Assembly (NCBI GenBank): GCA_029975275.1
Contig: JARKPN010000083.1
Coordinates: 19,108-83,107, forward strand
Source of the DNA: Geobacteraceae bacterium
Lineage (GTDB): Bacteria; Desulfobacterota; Desulfuromonadia; Geobacterales; Geobacteraceae
DNA: 64,000 nt
Reading direction: 5' to 3'
This document shows positions 25,185-34,436 of the stretch, in pieces. Every line of letters begins with the position of its first letter. The first letter of the stretch is position 1. The translations under genes were made by a program, and so were the position numbers. The notes beneath the pieces were generated by a model. That model made no database searches. It saw nothing but the letters and a program-made list of their open reading frames with translations, and had not been told where the DNA came from.

Positions 25185-26486
25185 CTATCCGTTGCACGGC
25201 TCTTCCCTGCCCAGCAGGTCGTTTGGTCCCTTGCGGAGAACGTTGTAGGCAAGGGTGGTCAGGCGGCCATGGGGGTTCGCCAGCACCCGGGAAAGGACGG
25301 CCGGCCAGGTATATGCCTCCTTGCGCGCCTCAATCCATCCCCGATACAACCTTTCGGCTGACATGAGCCTGGGCCGATAGACTACCTCGGAGTGGTTGTA
25401 CCTTTTCCAGTCCTTGTGGAGCAGTCGTCCCTCCTCGTCGAACCTGCGGAAGAGGGCGGTGCCCGGGTAGGGGGTGAGCAGATGGAAGGTAGGGAGACTC
25501 GGCTTGCATTCTTCCAGGTAGCGGACCGTCTTTTCGAAGATGCCCTCGTCGTGGTCGTCAAAGCCGAAGATTATGGACGCCTCGACAACGATCCCCGCAT
25601 CCCTGATCCGTTTGATCAGGTCGGCCTGGGTGTAGCGGCTGCCGGTCTTGGGGTGGTTGGCGTGGCTGCCGGTTACGGACTCGATGCCGACGAATATGCC
25701 GGCGCACCCCGATTCTGCGACCAGCCGGATCAGTTCCGGATCCTCTGCGAAACGGAGGTTGGCCTGTCCCCCCCAGCGAAGGCCGAGACCCTTCATGCCC
25801 GCCAGGATCGGCTTGGCCCGCTCGGGGTCGCCGAGCAGGTTGTCGTCCAGAAAGACCATCAGACCGCGGTTAAAGGAGCGCAGCTCGGCCAGGACCTCTT
25901 CCGGGTCGCGGTAGCGGAAGGTGTTGCCGAAGTAGTTGGTGACGGTGCAGAAGGGGCAGTCATAGGGGCAGCCCCGGCCGGCCTGAAGGGTCTTGGTGGT
26001 CAGGTACCTTCTCCCGGCCAGGATTTCCCGTCTTGCCCGGGGTACCGTGAGCCGGTTTCCGGTGGGGATGGGCGCCCGGTAGGAGTCCCGCAGGCGGCCG
26101 GCCAGCAGGTCATCAAGCAGGCCCTCCCAGACCGGTTCAGCCTCGCCGATGACCACTGCGTCCGCATGGAGCCGCGCTTCCCCGGGAAGCACGGTGGGGT
26201 GGATGCCGCCCAGAACCACCGGTATTCCCTTGGCCCGGAAGGCATCGGCGATCTTGTAGGCCCGGACCGCCTGATGGGTCATGGCGGTGATGCCGACCAG
26301 GGTGAAGTCGCCGTCGAAGGGTATATGGTCATGAACCTCGTCGGCCATGACCACCTCCCAGTTCGGCGGGGTGGCCGCGGCGACCATCTGCAGCGAGAAG
26401 GACGGGAGCTGGAACCATCTGGCCCACCCCAGCTTGTGTGTTGCAGGATATACGAGAAGCAGGCGCGGTGGGACGTCCGGTTTCAT
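25185..26486 (-). CDS. B12-binding-domain radical SAM protein
   Basis: A 433-residue enzyme. An N-terminal cobalamin-binding-like domain (LLLVYPATHKLGWARWFQLP; VVLGGIHPTVLPGEA) is followed by a radical SAM core with the CxxxCxxC cluster motif in GRGCPYDCPFCTVTNYFGNT. GIFVGIESVTG and IIFGFDDHDEG are typical later strands. Proteins of this class methylate, rearrange or ring-contract unactivated carbons. The substrate is unknown. The ATG at 26486 overlaps the upstream radical SAM stop as ATGA, so the two are co-translated and probably act in one pathway. In-frame ATGs at 26504 and 26510 are alternatives. Confidence 0.85.
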   Translation of the reverse strand: MKPDVPPRLLLVYPATHKLGWARWFQLPSFSLQMVAAATPPNWEVVMADEVHDHIPFDGDFTLVGITAMTHQAVRAYKIADAFRAKGIPVVLGGIHPTVLPGEARLHADAVVIGEAEPVWEGLLDDLLAGRLRDSYRAPIPTGNRLTVPRARREILAGRRYLTTKTLQAGRGCPYDCPFCTVTNYFGNTFRYRDPEEVLAELRSFNRGLMVFLDDNLLGDPERAKPILAGMKGLGLRWGGQANLRFAEDPELIRLVAESGCAGIFVGIESVTGSHANHPKTGSRYTQADLIKRIRDAGIVVEASIIFGFDDHDEGIFEKTVRYLEECKPSLPTFHLLTPYPGTALFRRFDEEGRLLHKDWKRYNHSEVVYRPRLMSAERLYRGWIEARKEAYTWPAVLSRVLANPHGRLTTLAYNVLRKGPNDLLGREEPCNG

Positions 26487-27952
26487 GCAGATCGCCCGCC
26501 GCATGCGCATCCGGTTCGTGCCGCTGTGGCCGGATCTCTGCCTGCCGCATTCCTGGTCTCAGCGTATGCCTTGAGATAGGTTTCGGGCTTCATCATGGCC
26601 TGGGTGCGGCGCATGACCCTGATCATGTAGGGAATCTGGAGGGGACGGACCTGGCGCAGCCAGTCGATCAGCTTCTTGTCGCCCGCGGTGTTCAGTATGG
26701 AGCGCCGCCAGGTCTCGGCGTACAGCTCGCAGAACCGTTCAGCGCCCAGGCGCGGTTCCCAGAGCAGATGGTGCATGTCGAAATCGGCCCACGGGAGTCC
26801 TTCCAGGCGCGACGCGTGTTCCCTGTAGGAATCGGTCCCGGGCAGGGGGGTGAGCAGGGTGAAGCCGGAGCGCTGCAGCCCGTGGGCAGCAACGAAGTCC
26901 CACAGTTCCCTGAAGTCGTCTTCCTCCCAGTCGGGATCGATGAGGAAATTGCCGTTGATGCCGTAGCGGAGGGAGCGGGCCACCCGGGCGGCTGCCAGGC
27001 TCTCCTTGACCCCGGCGTCCTTGGTGATCCCCGAGAGCCCCCGGTCGCTGGCGAACTCGAAACCCAGGAAGATGTCGAAATCCTTTGACAGGGGTCGCCA
27101 GGCCTCCAGCAGCTCGGAGTTGCGCGAGATGAGGTCGGTACGGCTCTGCACCAGGATCCAGCGTTTGTAGACGCTCCGCCTTTTCAGGGCGTTCGCCAGT
27201 TCGAGGCTGCGTGGAGGGTTGTTCCAGAACAGGTCGTCCGCCACGAAGACGGCGTCCCCGGTCGCGGCGAAGTCCTCCACCACGGCGGCGATGCTCCGCT
27301 CCCGGTAGGTCCGGTCGTAGAGCTGCCAGACCGAGCAGAAGGAGCAGCGGAACGGGCAGCCGCGGGCGGTCTCGATGAGCCAGACCGGCTTGAACAGCAG
27401 GCAGTGGTAGCCGGAGCGGTGCCGGGCCACCAGGTGCCGGGCCGGGAGGGGAATCAGATCGAGACTGGGCCGGGCGGCAAGGGGAGGGGTGGTAACCCAG
27501 CCGTCGGCCGTCCTCAGGCGCAGCGCCGGGGTTTCCGTGAGGGGAGCGCCCCGGTCGAGCGCCCCCACCAGGACCGGGATTACCTCCTCGCCGTCGTCCA
27601 TGGCGATGGCGTCGATGCAGTTGTCCTCCAGCGGGCCGCAGCAGGCCATGGCAGCGTGCCCACCCACCAGGATGAAGGCGTCCGGCGCGGCCCTGCGGAC
27701 CGCCCGCGCCGTCTCCACCACCTGATCGTATTCCAGGGCGTGCAGGCAGGAGATTCCCACGATGCGGGGACGGGTGCGTCGCACCCAGGTCCCGGCGTCC
27801 GGCCTGAACCTCAGGTCTGCGATGGTGACCGTGTGGCCCCCGGCCAGGAGGGCGGCGGCAACGTATTCCAGTCCAAGCGGCTCAACCCGGAAAAAGGGAG
27901 CGAGACCGAACTGCTCGTTGCCGGGATGTGGACGGAGGAGAAGGATGTTCAT
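26483..27952 (-). CDS. B12-binding-domain radical SAM protein
   Basis: A 489-residue enzyme. The N-terminus MNILLLRPHPGNEQFGLAPF, then FRVEPLGLEYVAAALLAGGH, resembles B12-radical SAM methylases of the hopanoid C-3 methylase (HpnR) type. The cluster motif is ARGCPFRCSFCSVWQLYDRT, and GFEFASDRGLSGITK and GNFLIDPDWEEDDFRELW follow. HpnR identity is not claimed, because many related proteins share these blocks. The ATG at 27952 has AAGG nine bases upstream. It is coupled to the second radical SAM gene by a four-base overlap. A C-terminal Cys pair lies in TGCACGGRSA. Confidence 0.85.
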   Translation of the reverse strand: MNILLLRPHPGNEQFGLAPFFRVEPLGLEYVAAALLAGGHTVTIADLRFRPDAGTWVRRTRPRIVGISCLHALEYDQVVETARAVRRAAPDAFILVGGHAAMACCGPLEDNCIDAIAMDDGEEVIPVLVGALDRGAPLTETPALRLRTADGWVTTPPLAARPSLDLIPLPARHLVARHRSGYHCLLFKPVWLIETARGCPFRCSFCSVWQLYDRTYRERSIAAVVEDFAATGDAVFVADDLFWNNPPRSLELANALKRRSVYKRWILVQSRTDLISRNSELLEAWRPLSKDFDIFLGFEFASDRGLSGITKDAGVKESLAAARVARSLRYGINGNFLIDPDWEEDDFRELWDFVAAHGLQRSGFTLLTPLPGTDSYREHASRLEGLPWADFDMHHLLWEPRLGAERFCELYAETWRRSILNTAGDKKLIDWLRQVRPLQIPYMIRVMRRTQAMMKPETYLKAYAETRNAAGRDPATAARTGCACGGRSA

Positions 27953-27990
27953 GGTTGGCGACCTTACGGCTCGATTCAGTACCGGGGAAA

Positions 27991-28020
27991 ATACTAGCAA
28001 GTTTCGTCGCGCCTTGACCA
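27991..28020 (-). promoter_or_regulatory. possible sigma-70 promoter for the radical SAM pair
   Basis: On the minus strand TGGTCA (28015-28020) and TAGTAT (27991-27996) are 18 bases apart, each matching four of six consensus positions. It lies about 40 bases before the radical SAM start codon at 27952. The match is modest. Confidence 0.35.
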
Positions 28021-28034
28021 GAGTTTTTTGATTT

Positions 28035-29924
28035 TCAGGTCAGGGAATCCAGTTCCTCCCACCGAAGGAAAGCGGCTTCCAACTCATTCTCCAACTCCTC
28101 CAGCTTCCGGTTCAGAACGGTAACCTCTGCTCCTGCGGTGCGGTAAAACTCCGGGTCGGACAGCCTCAGGTGGATGGCCTCGATCTCCTGCTCCAACCGG
28201 CCGATCCGGTCCGGAAGCCCCTCGAGCTCCCGTTGCTCCTTGAAGGAGAGTTTGCGGGGTTTCTCCGCGTCGGTACGCTGTTTCTTCGGCGCCGGAACGG
28301 GTGGAGGCGCCGCAACGGCGGCAGCCTCGGCAGTTGCCTGACGGAACCAGTCGTCGTAGCCGCCCACGTACTCGCGCACAAGGCCGTCCCCTCCGACCGA
28401 CAGGGTGCTGGTCACCACGTTGTTCAGGAACTCCCGGTCATGGCTCACCAGGAGCAACGTCCCGGAATACTCCATGAGCAGGTCTTCCAGCAGTTCGAGG
28501 GTTTCGGTGTCCAGGTCGTTGGTCGGCTCGTCCATCACCAGCACGTTGGATGGTTTCGTAAAGAGTTTTGCCAACAGGAGCCGGTTGCGTTCCCCGCCGG
28601 AAAGGGTGGAGACCGGGCTCCTGGCCCGCTCGGGGGTGAACAGGAAGTCCTGGAGGTAGCCGATGACATGACGCGGCCGGCCGTTGATCACGATGGTGTC
28701 GTTTCCCTCCCCCACGTTCTCCGCCACGGTTTTAGCAGGGTCCAACTGCTCACGCATCTGGTCGAAGTACAGCACCTCCCGGCGGGTGCCGAGGCGGATT
28801 TCGCCGGACAGGGGCTCAAGCTCTCCCAGAAGCAGCCTGAGCAGGGTGGTCTTGCCAGAGCCGTTGGGGCCGATGATTCCGACCCGGTCGCCCCGCATGA
28901 CGGTGGTGGAGAGGTCGCGGATGATCGTCCGGCCGTCGTAGGCAAAACAGACCCCTTCGGCCTCGGCCACCACCCTTCCGGAACGGTCCGCCTCCTGGAG
29001 GCTTATCCTCGCGGTCCCGGTGCGCTCGCGTCGCTGCCGTCGCTCCTCGCGCATCTTCAGGAGCGCCCGGACCCGTCCCTCGTTCCGGGTGCGCCGCGCC
29101 TTGATCCCCTGGCGGATCCAGGCCTCTTCCTCGGCCAGTTTCCGGTCGAACAGTGCCCGGCGGGCCAGCTCAGCCTCCAGCAGGGCCTCCCGCCGTTCCA
29201 CGAAGGCGTCGTAGCCGCAGGGGAAGGCGAACAGCCGGCCCCGGTCCAGCTCGGCCACCCGGTTGGCCATGCGTCGGGCAAAGGCCCGGTCGTGGGTCAC
29301 GAACAGGAAGGTCCGGATCTCCTTGAGCAGGAACTCCTCCAGCCAGGTGATGGTGTCGATGTCCAGGTGGTTGGTCGGCTCGTCCAGCAGGAGGATGTCG
29401 GGTGCGGACGCCAGCGCCCTGGCCAGCAGGACCCTTCTCTTGGTGCCGCCGGACAGGGTGGCGAACTCCAGGTCCGGGTCCAGCGACAGGCGCCCCAGCA
29501 ACCGCTCCACCTCCTGGTGCAGCCGCCAGCCTCCTGTATCCTCCAATGCCTTGTGCAGGGCTTCCAGCCGGTTCAGCAGCTCCTCTCCCCCCTCCATTGC
29601 CAGGCGCTGACCCACCCGGTGATACTCGGCCAGGAGCGCCGTGGCCTCCCCCATCCCCCCGGCGACCACGTCGAACACGGTTCCGGACAGGTCGGGCGGC
29701 GATTCCTGGGACAGCAGGGCCACCCGCAGACCCTGGCGGCGGACGATCCCGCCGTTGTCAGGCGACTGTTCCCCTGCAAGGAGTTTCAGAAGGCTGGACT
29801 TGCCCGCGCCGTTTCGTCCCAGGAGGCAGAGCCGGTCTCCTTCCTCAATCTGGAGGCTTGCCCTGTCGAGAACCGGCGGTCCGCCAAAAGAGAGCTGGAT
29901 GTCCTGTAGGGTTATGAGCGACAA
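28035..29924 (-). CDS. uup: ABC-F family ATPase, Uup-like
   Basis: A 629-residue soluble tandem ABC protein without membrane segments. The first ATPase has Walker A GRNGAGKSS, signature LSGGTKRRV and Walker B ILLLDEPTNHLD; the second has GPNGSGKTT, LSGGERNRL and VLVMDEPTNDLD. The interdomain linker contains KARRTRNEGRVRAL, typical of Uup, and the C-terminus is a coiled coil (about residues 555-629). Uup-type proteins act on ribosomes or on branched DNA intermediates. It is followed by the HerA/DUF853 ATPase and RdgC genes, which also fits a DNA-transaction theme. Functional antibiotic resistance is not suggested. Confidence 0.9.
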   Translation of the reverse strand: MSLITLQDIQLSFGGPPVLDRASLQIEEGDRLCLLGRNGAGKSSLLKLLAGEQSPDNGGIVRRQGLRVALLSQESPPDLSGTVFDVVAGGMGEATALLAEYHRVGQRLAMEGGEELLNRLEALHKALEDTGGWRLHQEVERLLGRLSLDPDLEFATLSGGTKRRVLLARALASAPDILLLDEPTNHLDIDTITWLEEFLLKEIRTFLFVTHDRAFARRMANRVAELDRGRLFAFPCGYDAFVERREALLEAELARRALFDRKLAEEEAWIRQGIKARRTRNEGRVRALLKMREERRQRRERTGTARISLQEADRSGRVVAEAEGVCFAYDGRTIIRDLSTTVMRGDRVGIIGPNGSGKTTLLRLLLGELEPLSGEIRLGTRREVLYFDQMREQLDPAKTVAENVGEGNDTIVINGRPRHVIGYLQDFLFTPERARSPVSTLSGGERNRLLLAKLFTKPSNVLVMDEPTNDLDTETLELLEDLLMEYSGTLLLVSHDREFLNNVVTSTLSVGGDGLVREYVGGYDDWFRQATAEAAAVAAPPPVPAPKKQRTDAEKPRKLSFKEQRELEGLPDRIGRLEQEIEAIHLRLSDPEFYRTAGAEVTVLNRKLEELENELEAAFLRWEELDSLT

Positions 29925-29975
29925 ACTGTTCCTTTCAGTGAAAGATGGTCTGAAGAAAAATGAAGGTTTCCCGTG

Positions 29976-31439
29976 TTATCTGCGTCTTCCGCCGAACAGG
30001 GAGCCGAGGACGCCGCGGATGATCTGCCGTCCCAACTGGCTGCCGATGGCATGGGCCGCGCTCTTGGCCAGCGCGCCGATGAGTTTCCCTGCCTGGGACG
30101 GCTCCGCCTTCTCCTCCCTGGCGGACGGTTTCGGCTCCCGGCTTTCCGGAAGCTGTTCCGCCTTCCGGCGCAGTTTTTCGTAAGCCGATTCCCGGTCTAC
30201 GACCTTTTCGTAGGCGCCGTACAGGACCGAACCCTGGACGATGCCGCGGATTTCATCGGGCGTCAGGGGAGGCAGGCTGCTGCGGGGCGGCATGATGTAC
30301 GCCCGCTCCACCATGCCGGGAGTTCCCTTCTCGTCCAGCAGCGAGACCAGCGCTTCCCCCACGCCCAGTTCCAGGATCGCCGTTGCGGTGTTCAGCTCCG
30401 GATTGGCGCGGAAGGTCTCGGCTGCGGCCCGCACCGCTTTCTGGTCGCGGGGGGTGAAGGCCCGCAGGGCATGCTGGACCCGGTTTCCCAACTGAGAGAG
30501 AACTTTGTCCGGTATATCGAGGGGGTTCTGGGTGACGAACCAGACGCCGACCCCCTTGGAGCGGATCAGGCGCACCACCTGCTCGATCTTGTCTTCCAAT
30601 GCCGGGGGCACATCCTCGAACAGGAGGTGGGCCTCGTCGAAAAAGAAGACCATCTTCGGCGTGTCCGGGTCGCCGACCTCGGGGAGCTGTTCGAAAAGCT
30701 CGGCCAGGAGCCAGAGAAGGAAGGTGGCGTAGACCTTCGGTGACTGCATCAGCTTTTCCGCGGAGAGCATGTTCACCACGCCTTTTCCGGTTGCGTCGGT
30801 CTGCAGCAGGTCATTGATATCCAGAGCCGGTTCTCCGAACAGTCGATCCCCTCCCTGCTCCTGAAGGACGAGCAGGTTCCGCTGGATGGCGCCGATGCTG
30901 GCGGTGGAGATATTGCCGTACTCGGTCTTGAAGTCGGCTGCATTGTCCCCGACAAAGCGGGTCATCTCCCGCAGATCCTTCAGATCCAGGAGCAGCAGAC
31001 CGTTGTCGTCGGCAATCTTGAACACCAGGTTCAGGACGCCGCTCTGGGTGTCGTTCAGGGAGAGTACCCGCGACAGGAGCAGGGGGCCCATCTCGGAAAC
31101 CGTGGTCCGCAGGGGGTGGCCCCGGTCGCCGAAGATATCCCAGAAGACGACCGGCGATCCCTCGTAGCTGAAATCCGTCAGACCCAGTTTTTCGGCCCGC
31201 TCGGCTATTTTCGGGTTGTCGCCGCCCGGCTTCGCCATGCCGGACAGGTCTCCCTTGATGTCGGCCAGGAAGACCGGGACCCCCATGGCGCTGAACTGTT
31301 CGGCGAGTACCCGCAGAGTAACCGTCTTTCCCGTTCCGGTGGCTCCTGCAATCAAGGCGTGGCGGTTGGCCATGCGGGGAGAGAGGAGCAGTTCTTCTTT
31401 TCCCTTTGCGACACGGATCGATGCGGAATGCATGGGCAT
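29976..31439 (-). CDS. HerA-like DUF853 ATPase (YjgR family)
   Basis: A 487-residue P-loop ATPase. Walker A is [11 protein letters not shown], preceded by RMANRHALI. Other family blocks are [37 protein letters not shown] and Walker [17 protein letters not shown], with the arginine-rich [20 protein letters not shown]. The C-terminal Gly/Arg tail GSLFGGRRR is common in this family. Members are predicted DNA-pumping ATPases of unclear role. The ATG is preceded by AAGGAGGGACC. It lies 20 bases after rdgC and 50 before uup in the same direction, so the three may form an operon. Confidence 0.9.
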   Translation of the reverse strand: MPMHSASIRVAKGKEELLLSPRMANRHALIAGATGTGKTVTLRVLAEQFSAMGVPVFLADIKGDLSGMAKPGGDNPKIAERAEKLGLTDFSYEGSPVVFWDIFGDRGHPLRTTVSEMGPLLLSRVLSLNDTQSGVLNLVFKIADDNGLLLLDLKDLREMTRFVGDNAADFKTEYGNISTASIGAIQRNLLVLQEQGGDRLFGEPALDINDLLQTDATGKGVVNMLSAEKLMQSPKVYATFLLWLLAELFEQLPEVGDPDTPKMVFFFDEAHLLFEDVPPALEDKIEQVVRLIRSKGVGVWFVTQNPLDIPDKVLSQLGNRVQHALRAFTPRDQKAVRAAAETFRANPELNTATAILELGVGEALVSLLDEKGTPGMVERAYIMPPRSSLPPLTPDEIRGIVQGSVLYGAYEKVVDRESAYEKLRRKAEQLPESREPKPSAREEKAEPSQAGKLIGALAKSAAHAIGSQLGRQIIRGVLGSLFGGRRR

Positions 31440-31459
31440 GGTCCCTCCTTATGAGATTA

Positions 31460-32629
31460 TTATGTCTCTTCCGACAGCCAGGCATCAATCCTGGCCATCT
31501 CGCCTTCCCATCCGTTTCCGAGGCGAATCTCCAGGAACGCGGCAAACAGGCTGTCGAACAGTTGCAGGCCGGTTTCCAGCAGGTGCATCCGTTCGAAGAA
31601 CACCGCCTCCCGCTCACTGGCCGGATCAACGGTGTCGTCCTTTTCGATCTGCACCTTCGGCGACTTGAAGGAGGCGAAGTGGAACATCTCCCCTTTCAGG
31701 GTCAGCTTCCATTCATTTTCGTCCTTTTCCAGGTACAGGGTGCCCTCGGTGATCCCCTTGCCGGTGCGGAGCGCCATGCGGACCTCGCCGAACCGGTCCT
31801 GGGGGCCGGAGACCGTGATCTTCTGGGCGCCCTCGTCACCGCCGCCGCACAGCACCAGCCGGTGGTTCACGTAGGCGGTGAAGATCTCCCCCTGGCCGGC
31901 CGGACCGGACAGCGTGACGCTGTATTCCGCGGACTCCTGCAGGGTCCGGTAGGTGACCCAGAGGAGAAAGTCGCGACCCAGCCACTGGTTGCTCCGGATC
32001 AGGTCCAGCACGGCCTCGGAGCCTGCCCGGTTGGCCGTTGCCAGGGCCTCGGCGAGACTCCCGGGCACCACCCGTTCGGCGCGCGCAAAGGGGTGAACGG
32101 CGATGAGGCGCAGCCCCTCGAAGCTCTTTCTGAACAGGGTGTCCACCAGGTCCACCGTTTTGGCGCCGATGGAGGCGATGGTGAGGGTCTTGCCCCGCAC
32201 GTCCCAGACCACGTCGCAGGTGGAGGGGACCGGCAGAGTCCGGGCCAGGAGCGATGTGCGCACCGACTCGCGCATCTCCTCCTTCTTTTGTTTGGGAACC
32301 CTCCGGAAACCGGGGTTGGCGTAGAGGAACTCCTCTTCGGCCACCTTCAGGTAGGCGCGCAGCAGCGCGCCGGGGATGGTCCGCTTGTCCTGGCGCAGGG
32401 TGAAAAACAGGTAGTTGTCCCGCCAGAAGGCCGCAGGGACGCTGAAGTCGCTGCTGCGGTGGTCGTCCGGGGTGACCCAGCCGACGGAGAGTTCCTCGAT
32501 CCCTTGGTCGATGGGGGTGAAGCCGTTTCTGGTCAGCCGCTCGGAGACCCACTCGAACAGGTCCATGACCGGGATGTCCCCCTCGATCCTGAACTGGCAC
32601 ATGCTCACCGTATTGGAAAGGATACCCAT
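31460..32629 (-). CDS. rdgC: recombination-associated protein RdgC
   Basis: A 389-residue RdgC-family protein (E. coli RdgC is about 300). It starts MGILSNTVSMCQFRIEGDIP, and family-typical blocks are VGWVTPDD, RRVPKQKKEEMRESVRTSLL and AVHPFARAERVVPGSLAEAL. RdgC forms a ring around double-stranded DNA and limits RecA filament action. The ATG at 32629 has AAGGAGCGAACAT upstream; extending the frame further would read through an intrinsic terminator and repeat DNA. It is the probable first gene of an rdgC-DUF853-uup group. Confidence 0.85.
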   Translation of the reverse strand: MGILSNTVSMCQFRIEGDIPVMDLFEWVSERLTRNGFTPIDQGIEELSVGWVTPDDHRSSDFSVPAAFWRDNYLFFTLRQDKRTIPGALLRAYLKVAEEEFLYANPGFRRVPKQKKEEMRESVRTSLLARTLPVPSTCDVVWDVRGKTLTIASIGAKTVDLVDTLFRKSFEGLRLIAVHPFARAERVVPGSLAEALATANRAGSEAVLDLIRSNQWLGRDFLLWVTYRTLQESAEYSVTLSGPAGQGEIFTAYVNHRLVLCGGGDEGAQKITVSGPQDRFGEVRMALRTGKGITEGTLYLEKDENEWKLTLKGEMFHFASFKSPKVQIEKDDTVDPASEREAVFFERMHLLETGLQLFDSLFAAFLEIRLGNGWEGEMARIDAWLSEET

Positions 32630-32717
32630 ATGTTCGCTCCTTGTGTGGTCTGAAAAGTCTACTTGAATACACCCAATTCCCGGAACGGGCAAGTAAATTC
32701 TGGGCGGATTATGGACG

Positions 32718-32738
32718 AAAAAAGCCCGCGGAGCGGGC
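32718..32738 (-). terminator. intrinsic terminator (minus strand)
   Basis: On the minus strand GCCCGC, a three-base loop and GCGGGC are followed by six T residues. It lies about 310 bases after the rhlE stop and 89 bases before the rdgC start, so it may end the rhlE transcript or act in the rdgC leader. Confidence 0.7.
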
Positions 32739-32748
32739 GGTTGGGCAT

Positions 32749-32800
32749 CCATCCGGCAAGTGCCGGCAAAGGCGGGTCGGATCTTTCCCGAAGCTTCTCG
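32749..32800. repeat. dispersed repeat family X, copy 1
   Basis: Begins CCATCCGGCAAGTGCCGG and ends CTTTCCCGAAGCTTCTCG. It aligns base for base over most of its length with 47896-47948, which begins CCATCCGGAAAGTGCCGG and ends CTTTCCCGGAGCCCCTCG. It has internal dyads and is non-coding. Confidence 0.6.
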
Positions 32801-32883
32801 CAAGCTGTCACCATCTGCCACAAGGATAAGCAACCTGCTGGATTCGGGCGGCTATGCCGATTTCGGGTGGAAATAACATTTAA

Positions 32884-32973
32884 GCTCCCCCTCTTGAGAT
32901 AAGAGGGGGGCGGGGGGAGTTATGAATCATTGAGGAATAACCCCTCCCGGCTTCCCCTCAACTAAGGAGAGGG
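32884..32973. repeat. palindromic repeat family Y, copy 1
   Basis: Two similar hairpin half-elements in inverted orientation. The left half reads CCCCCTCTTGAGATAAGAGG and continues into GGGGGAGTTAT; the right half begins AATAACCCCTCCCGGCTTCC. Each half folds on itself and the halves can also pair. A relative lies at 48211-48312. Confidence 0.6.
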
Positions 32974-33045
32974 GAACTGTAGGTCTCAAACCTCAAAGCC
33001 CCCTGTTCGGGGCAGGATCAATCCCACTGCTAAACGTATTCCCCG

Positions 33046-34380
33046 CTAACGGGAGCGTTGCGCCTGGAGTGAGGGCGAGCCTGGGGATGTCGTGCGTGCC
33101 CGGCGTCGGGAGGCTTTTGGCGCCTTGGCGGATGGTGGCGCAACTGCCGCGGTCCGGGAGCCGGCCGCGGGTGCGGCCTGTTGTGCCGCCTCCGGCTTGC
33201 GGGCCTGCCGGGGCTCCCGTGGCGGACGGGCGAATTCGGCATCACGCTGCGGCGACGGTACCGAGTAGTCGAACCCGGGAAGGGTGCGGCGTTCGAGCGG
33301 AGCGCCCAGGAGGCATTCGATGGTCCGCACCATGGGTGCGTCGTCGCCGGTGGTGAAGGTAAAGGCGTCGCCGGTCCGGGCCGCGCGGCCGGTGCGGCCG
33401 ATGCGGTGGGTATATGCCTCCGCGGTGTCTGGCATGTCGTAGTTGATGACGTGGGAGACCTGGGATACGTCGATGCCGCGCGCGGCGATGTCGGTGGCCA
33501 CCAGTACTTGGAAGGTCCCGTCACGGAAGCCGTCCAGGGCTGCCTGGCGCCGGTTCTGGGACAGGTTCCCCTGGAGCGAGGCTGCCCGGTAGCCCGCCTT
33601 CTCGAGTTGTTCTCCGACTCTCTTTGCGCGGTGCTTGGTGCGGGTGAAGACCAGCACCGACCCGGTGTCGGTATGCCTCAGGAGTTCCAGCAGCAGCGGT
33701 GTCTTCAGGTGCTGTCCGACCGGGTAGAGGGCATGGCTGACCGTGACCGCCGTACCGGGCGTGCCTGCCTGCACCGTGACCGGATTCGTGAGGATCTCCT
33801 GGGCCAGGGTGCGGATACCGGCCGGCATGGTGGCGGAAAACAGCAGGGTCTGGCGCCTGGCCGGAACGTGGCGCAGCAGGCGGCGGATATCGGGCAGGAA
33901 ACCCATGTCGAACATTTGGTCGGCCTCGTCCAGGACCAGCACCTCCAGGCGGGAAAGGTCGATGGTGCCCTGGTTGATGTGGTCCAGGAGCCTGCCGGGG
34001 CAGGCCACGACAATCTCGGCCCCCCGCCTGAGCTTGTCCACCTGCGGATTGAGCTTTACTCCGCCGTAGACCGTGACGCTCTTGAGCCTGGTCTTGTGGC
34101 CCAGTTTCTCGATGGACTGGTGGATCTGCTCCGCCAGTTCGCGGGTGGGGGCCACGACCAGTGCCCGGACCCGGCCGCGCTCGCCCTGCATAAGCCGCTG
34201 CAGGATCGGCAGGGCAAAGGCCGCGGTCTTGCCGGTTCCGGTCTGGGCCAGGCCCATGACGTCCCGTCCCGCGAGCACCGGCGGAATCGCCTGCTTCTGG
34301 ATGGGGGTGGGGGTCGCGTAACCGGCGGCGGTCATTCCCGTCGCGATGTAAGGGTGAAAGTTGAAATTACTGAAACTCAT
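33046..34380 (-). CDS. rhlE: DEAD-box RNA helicase, RhlE-like
   Basis: A 444-residue helicase with all core motifs: Q-motif region NFHPYIATGMTAAGYATPTP followed by IQKQAIP, motif I AQTGTGKT, Ia PTRELAEQ, II VLDEADQMFDMGF, III SATMP, IV VLVFTRTKHRAKRV, V ATDIAARGID and VI HRIGRTGRAAR. The C-terminal 80 residues are basic and Pro/Ala-rich, as in RhlE-type proteins that bind structured RNA. The ATG at 34380 has GGAAGGAGCACC upstream. An intrinsic terminator lies 30 bases before the ATG within the putative leader, suggesting attenuation control. Longer in-frame starts would translate through that terminator and are rejected. Confidence 0.9.
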   Translation of the reverse strand: MSFSNFNFHPYIATGMTAAGYATPTPIQKQAIPPVLAGRDVMGLAQTGTGKTAAFALPILQRLMQGERGRVRALVVAPTRELAEQIHQSIEKLGHKTRLKSVTVYGGVKLNPQVDKLRRGAEIVVACPGRLLDHINQGTIDLSRLEVLVLDEADQMFDMGFLPDIRRLLRHVPARRQTLLFSATMPAGIRTLAQEILTNPVTVQAGTPGTAVTVSHALYPVGQHLKTPLLLELLRHTDTGSVLVFTRTKHRAKRVGEQLEKAGYRAASLQGNLSQNRRQAALDGFRDGTFQVLVATDIAARGIDVSQVSHVINYDMPDTAEAYTHRIGRTGRAARTGDAFTFTTGDDAPMVRTIECLLGAPLERRTLPGFDYSVPSPQRDAEFARPPREPRQARKPEAAQQAAPAAGSRTAAVAPPSAKAPKASRRRARTTSPGSPSLQAQRSR

Positions 34381-34409
34381 GGTGCTCCTTCCGGTCTGTT
34401 GGGTACTAC

Positions 34410-34436
34410 AAAAAAAGCCCCGGAGGATTCCGGGGC
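34410..34436 (-). terminator. intrinsic terminator in the rhlE leader
   Basis: On the minus strand an eight-base-pair stem (GCCCCGGA with TCCGGGGC, loop of four) is followed by seven T residues. It ends only 30 bases before the rhlE ATG and lies about 145 bases after the usp stop. It is either the usp terminator or an rhlE attenuator. Confidence 0.8.

Larger units (their letters stand above)
32630..33045. other. 416-base spacer with terminator and two repeat elements
   Basis: Between rdgC and rhlE there is no credible gene. The stretch holds a minus-strand terminator (32718-32738), one copy of a dispersed repeat (32749-32800) and one copy of a second palindromic repeat (32884-32973). Related copies of both repeats occur together upstream of rnr (47.9-48.3 kb). 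Confidence 0.6.

Noticed and set aside
28170..29909. Long plus-strand frame opposite the ABC-F gene (579 codons)
   Set aside because: The minus-strand protein has both full ABC cassettes; the antisense frame is repetitive and motif-free.
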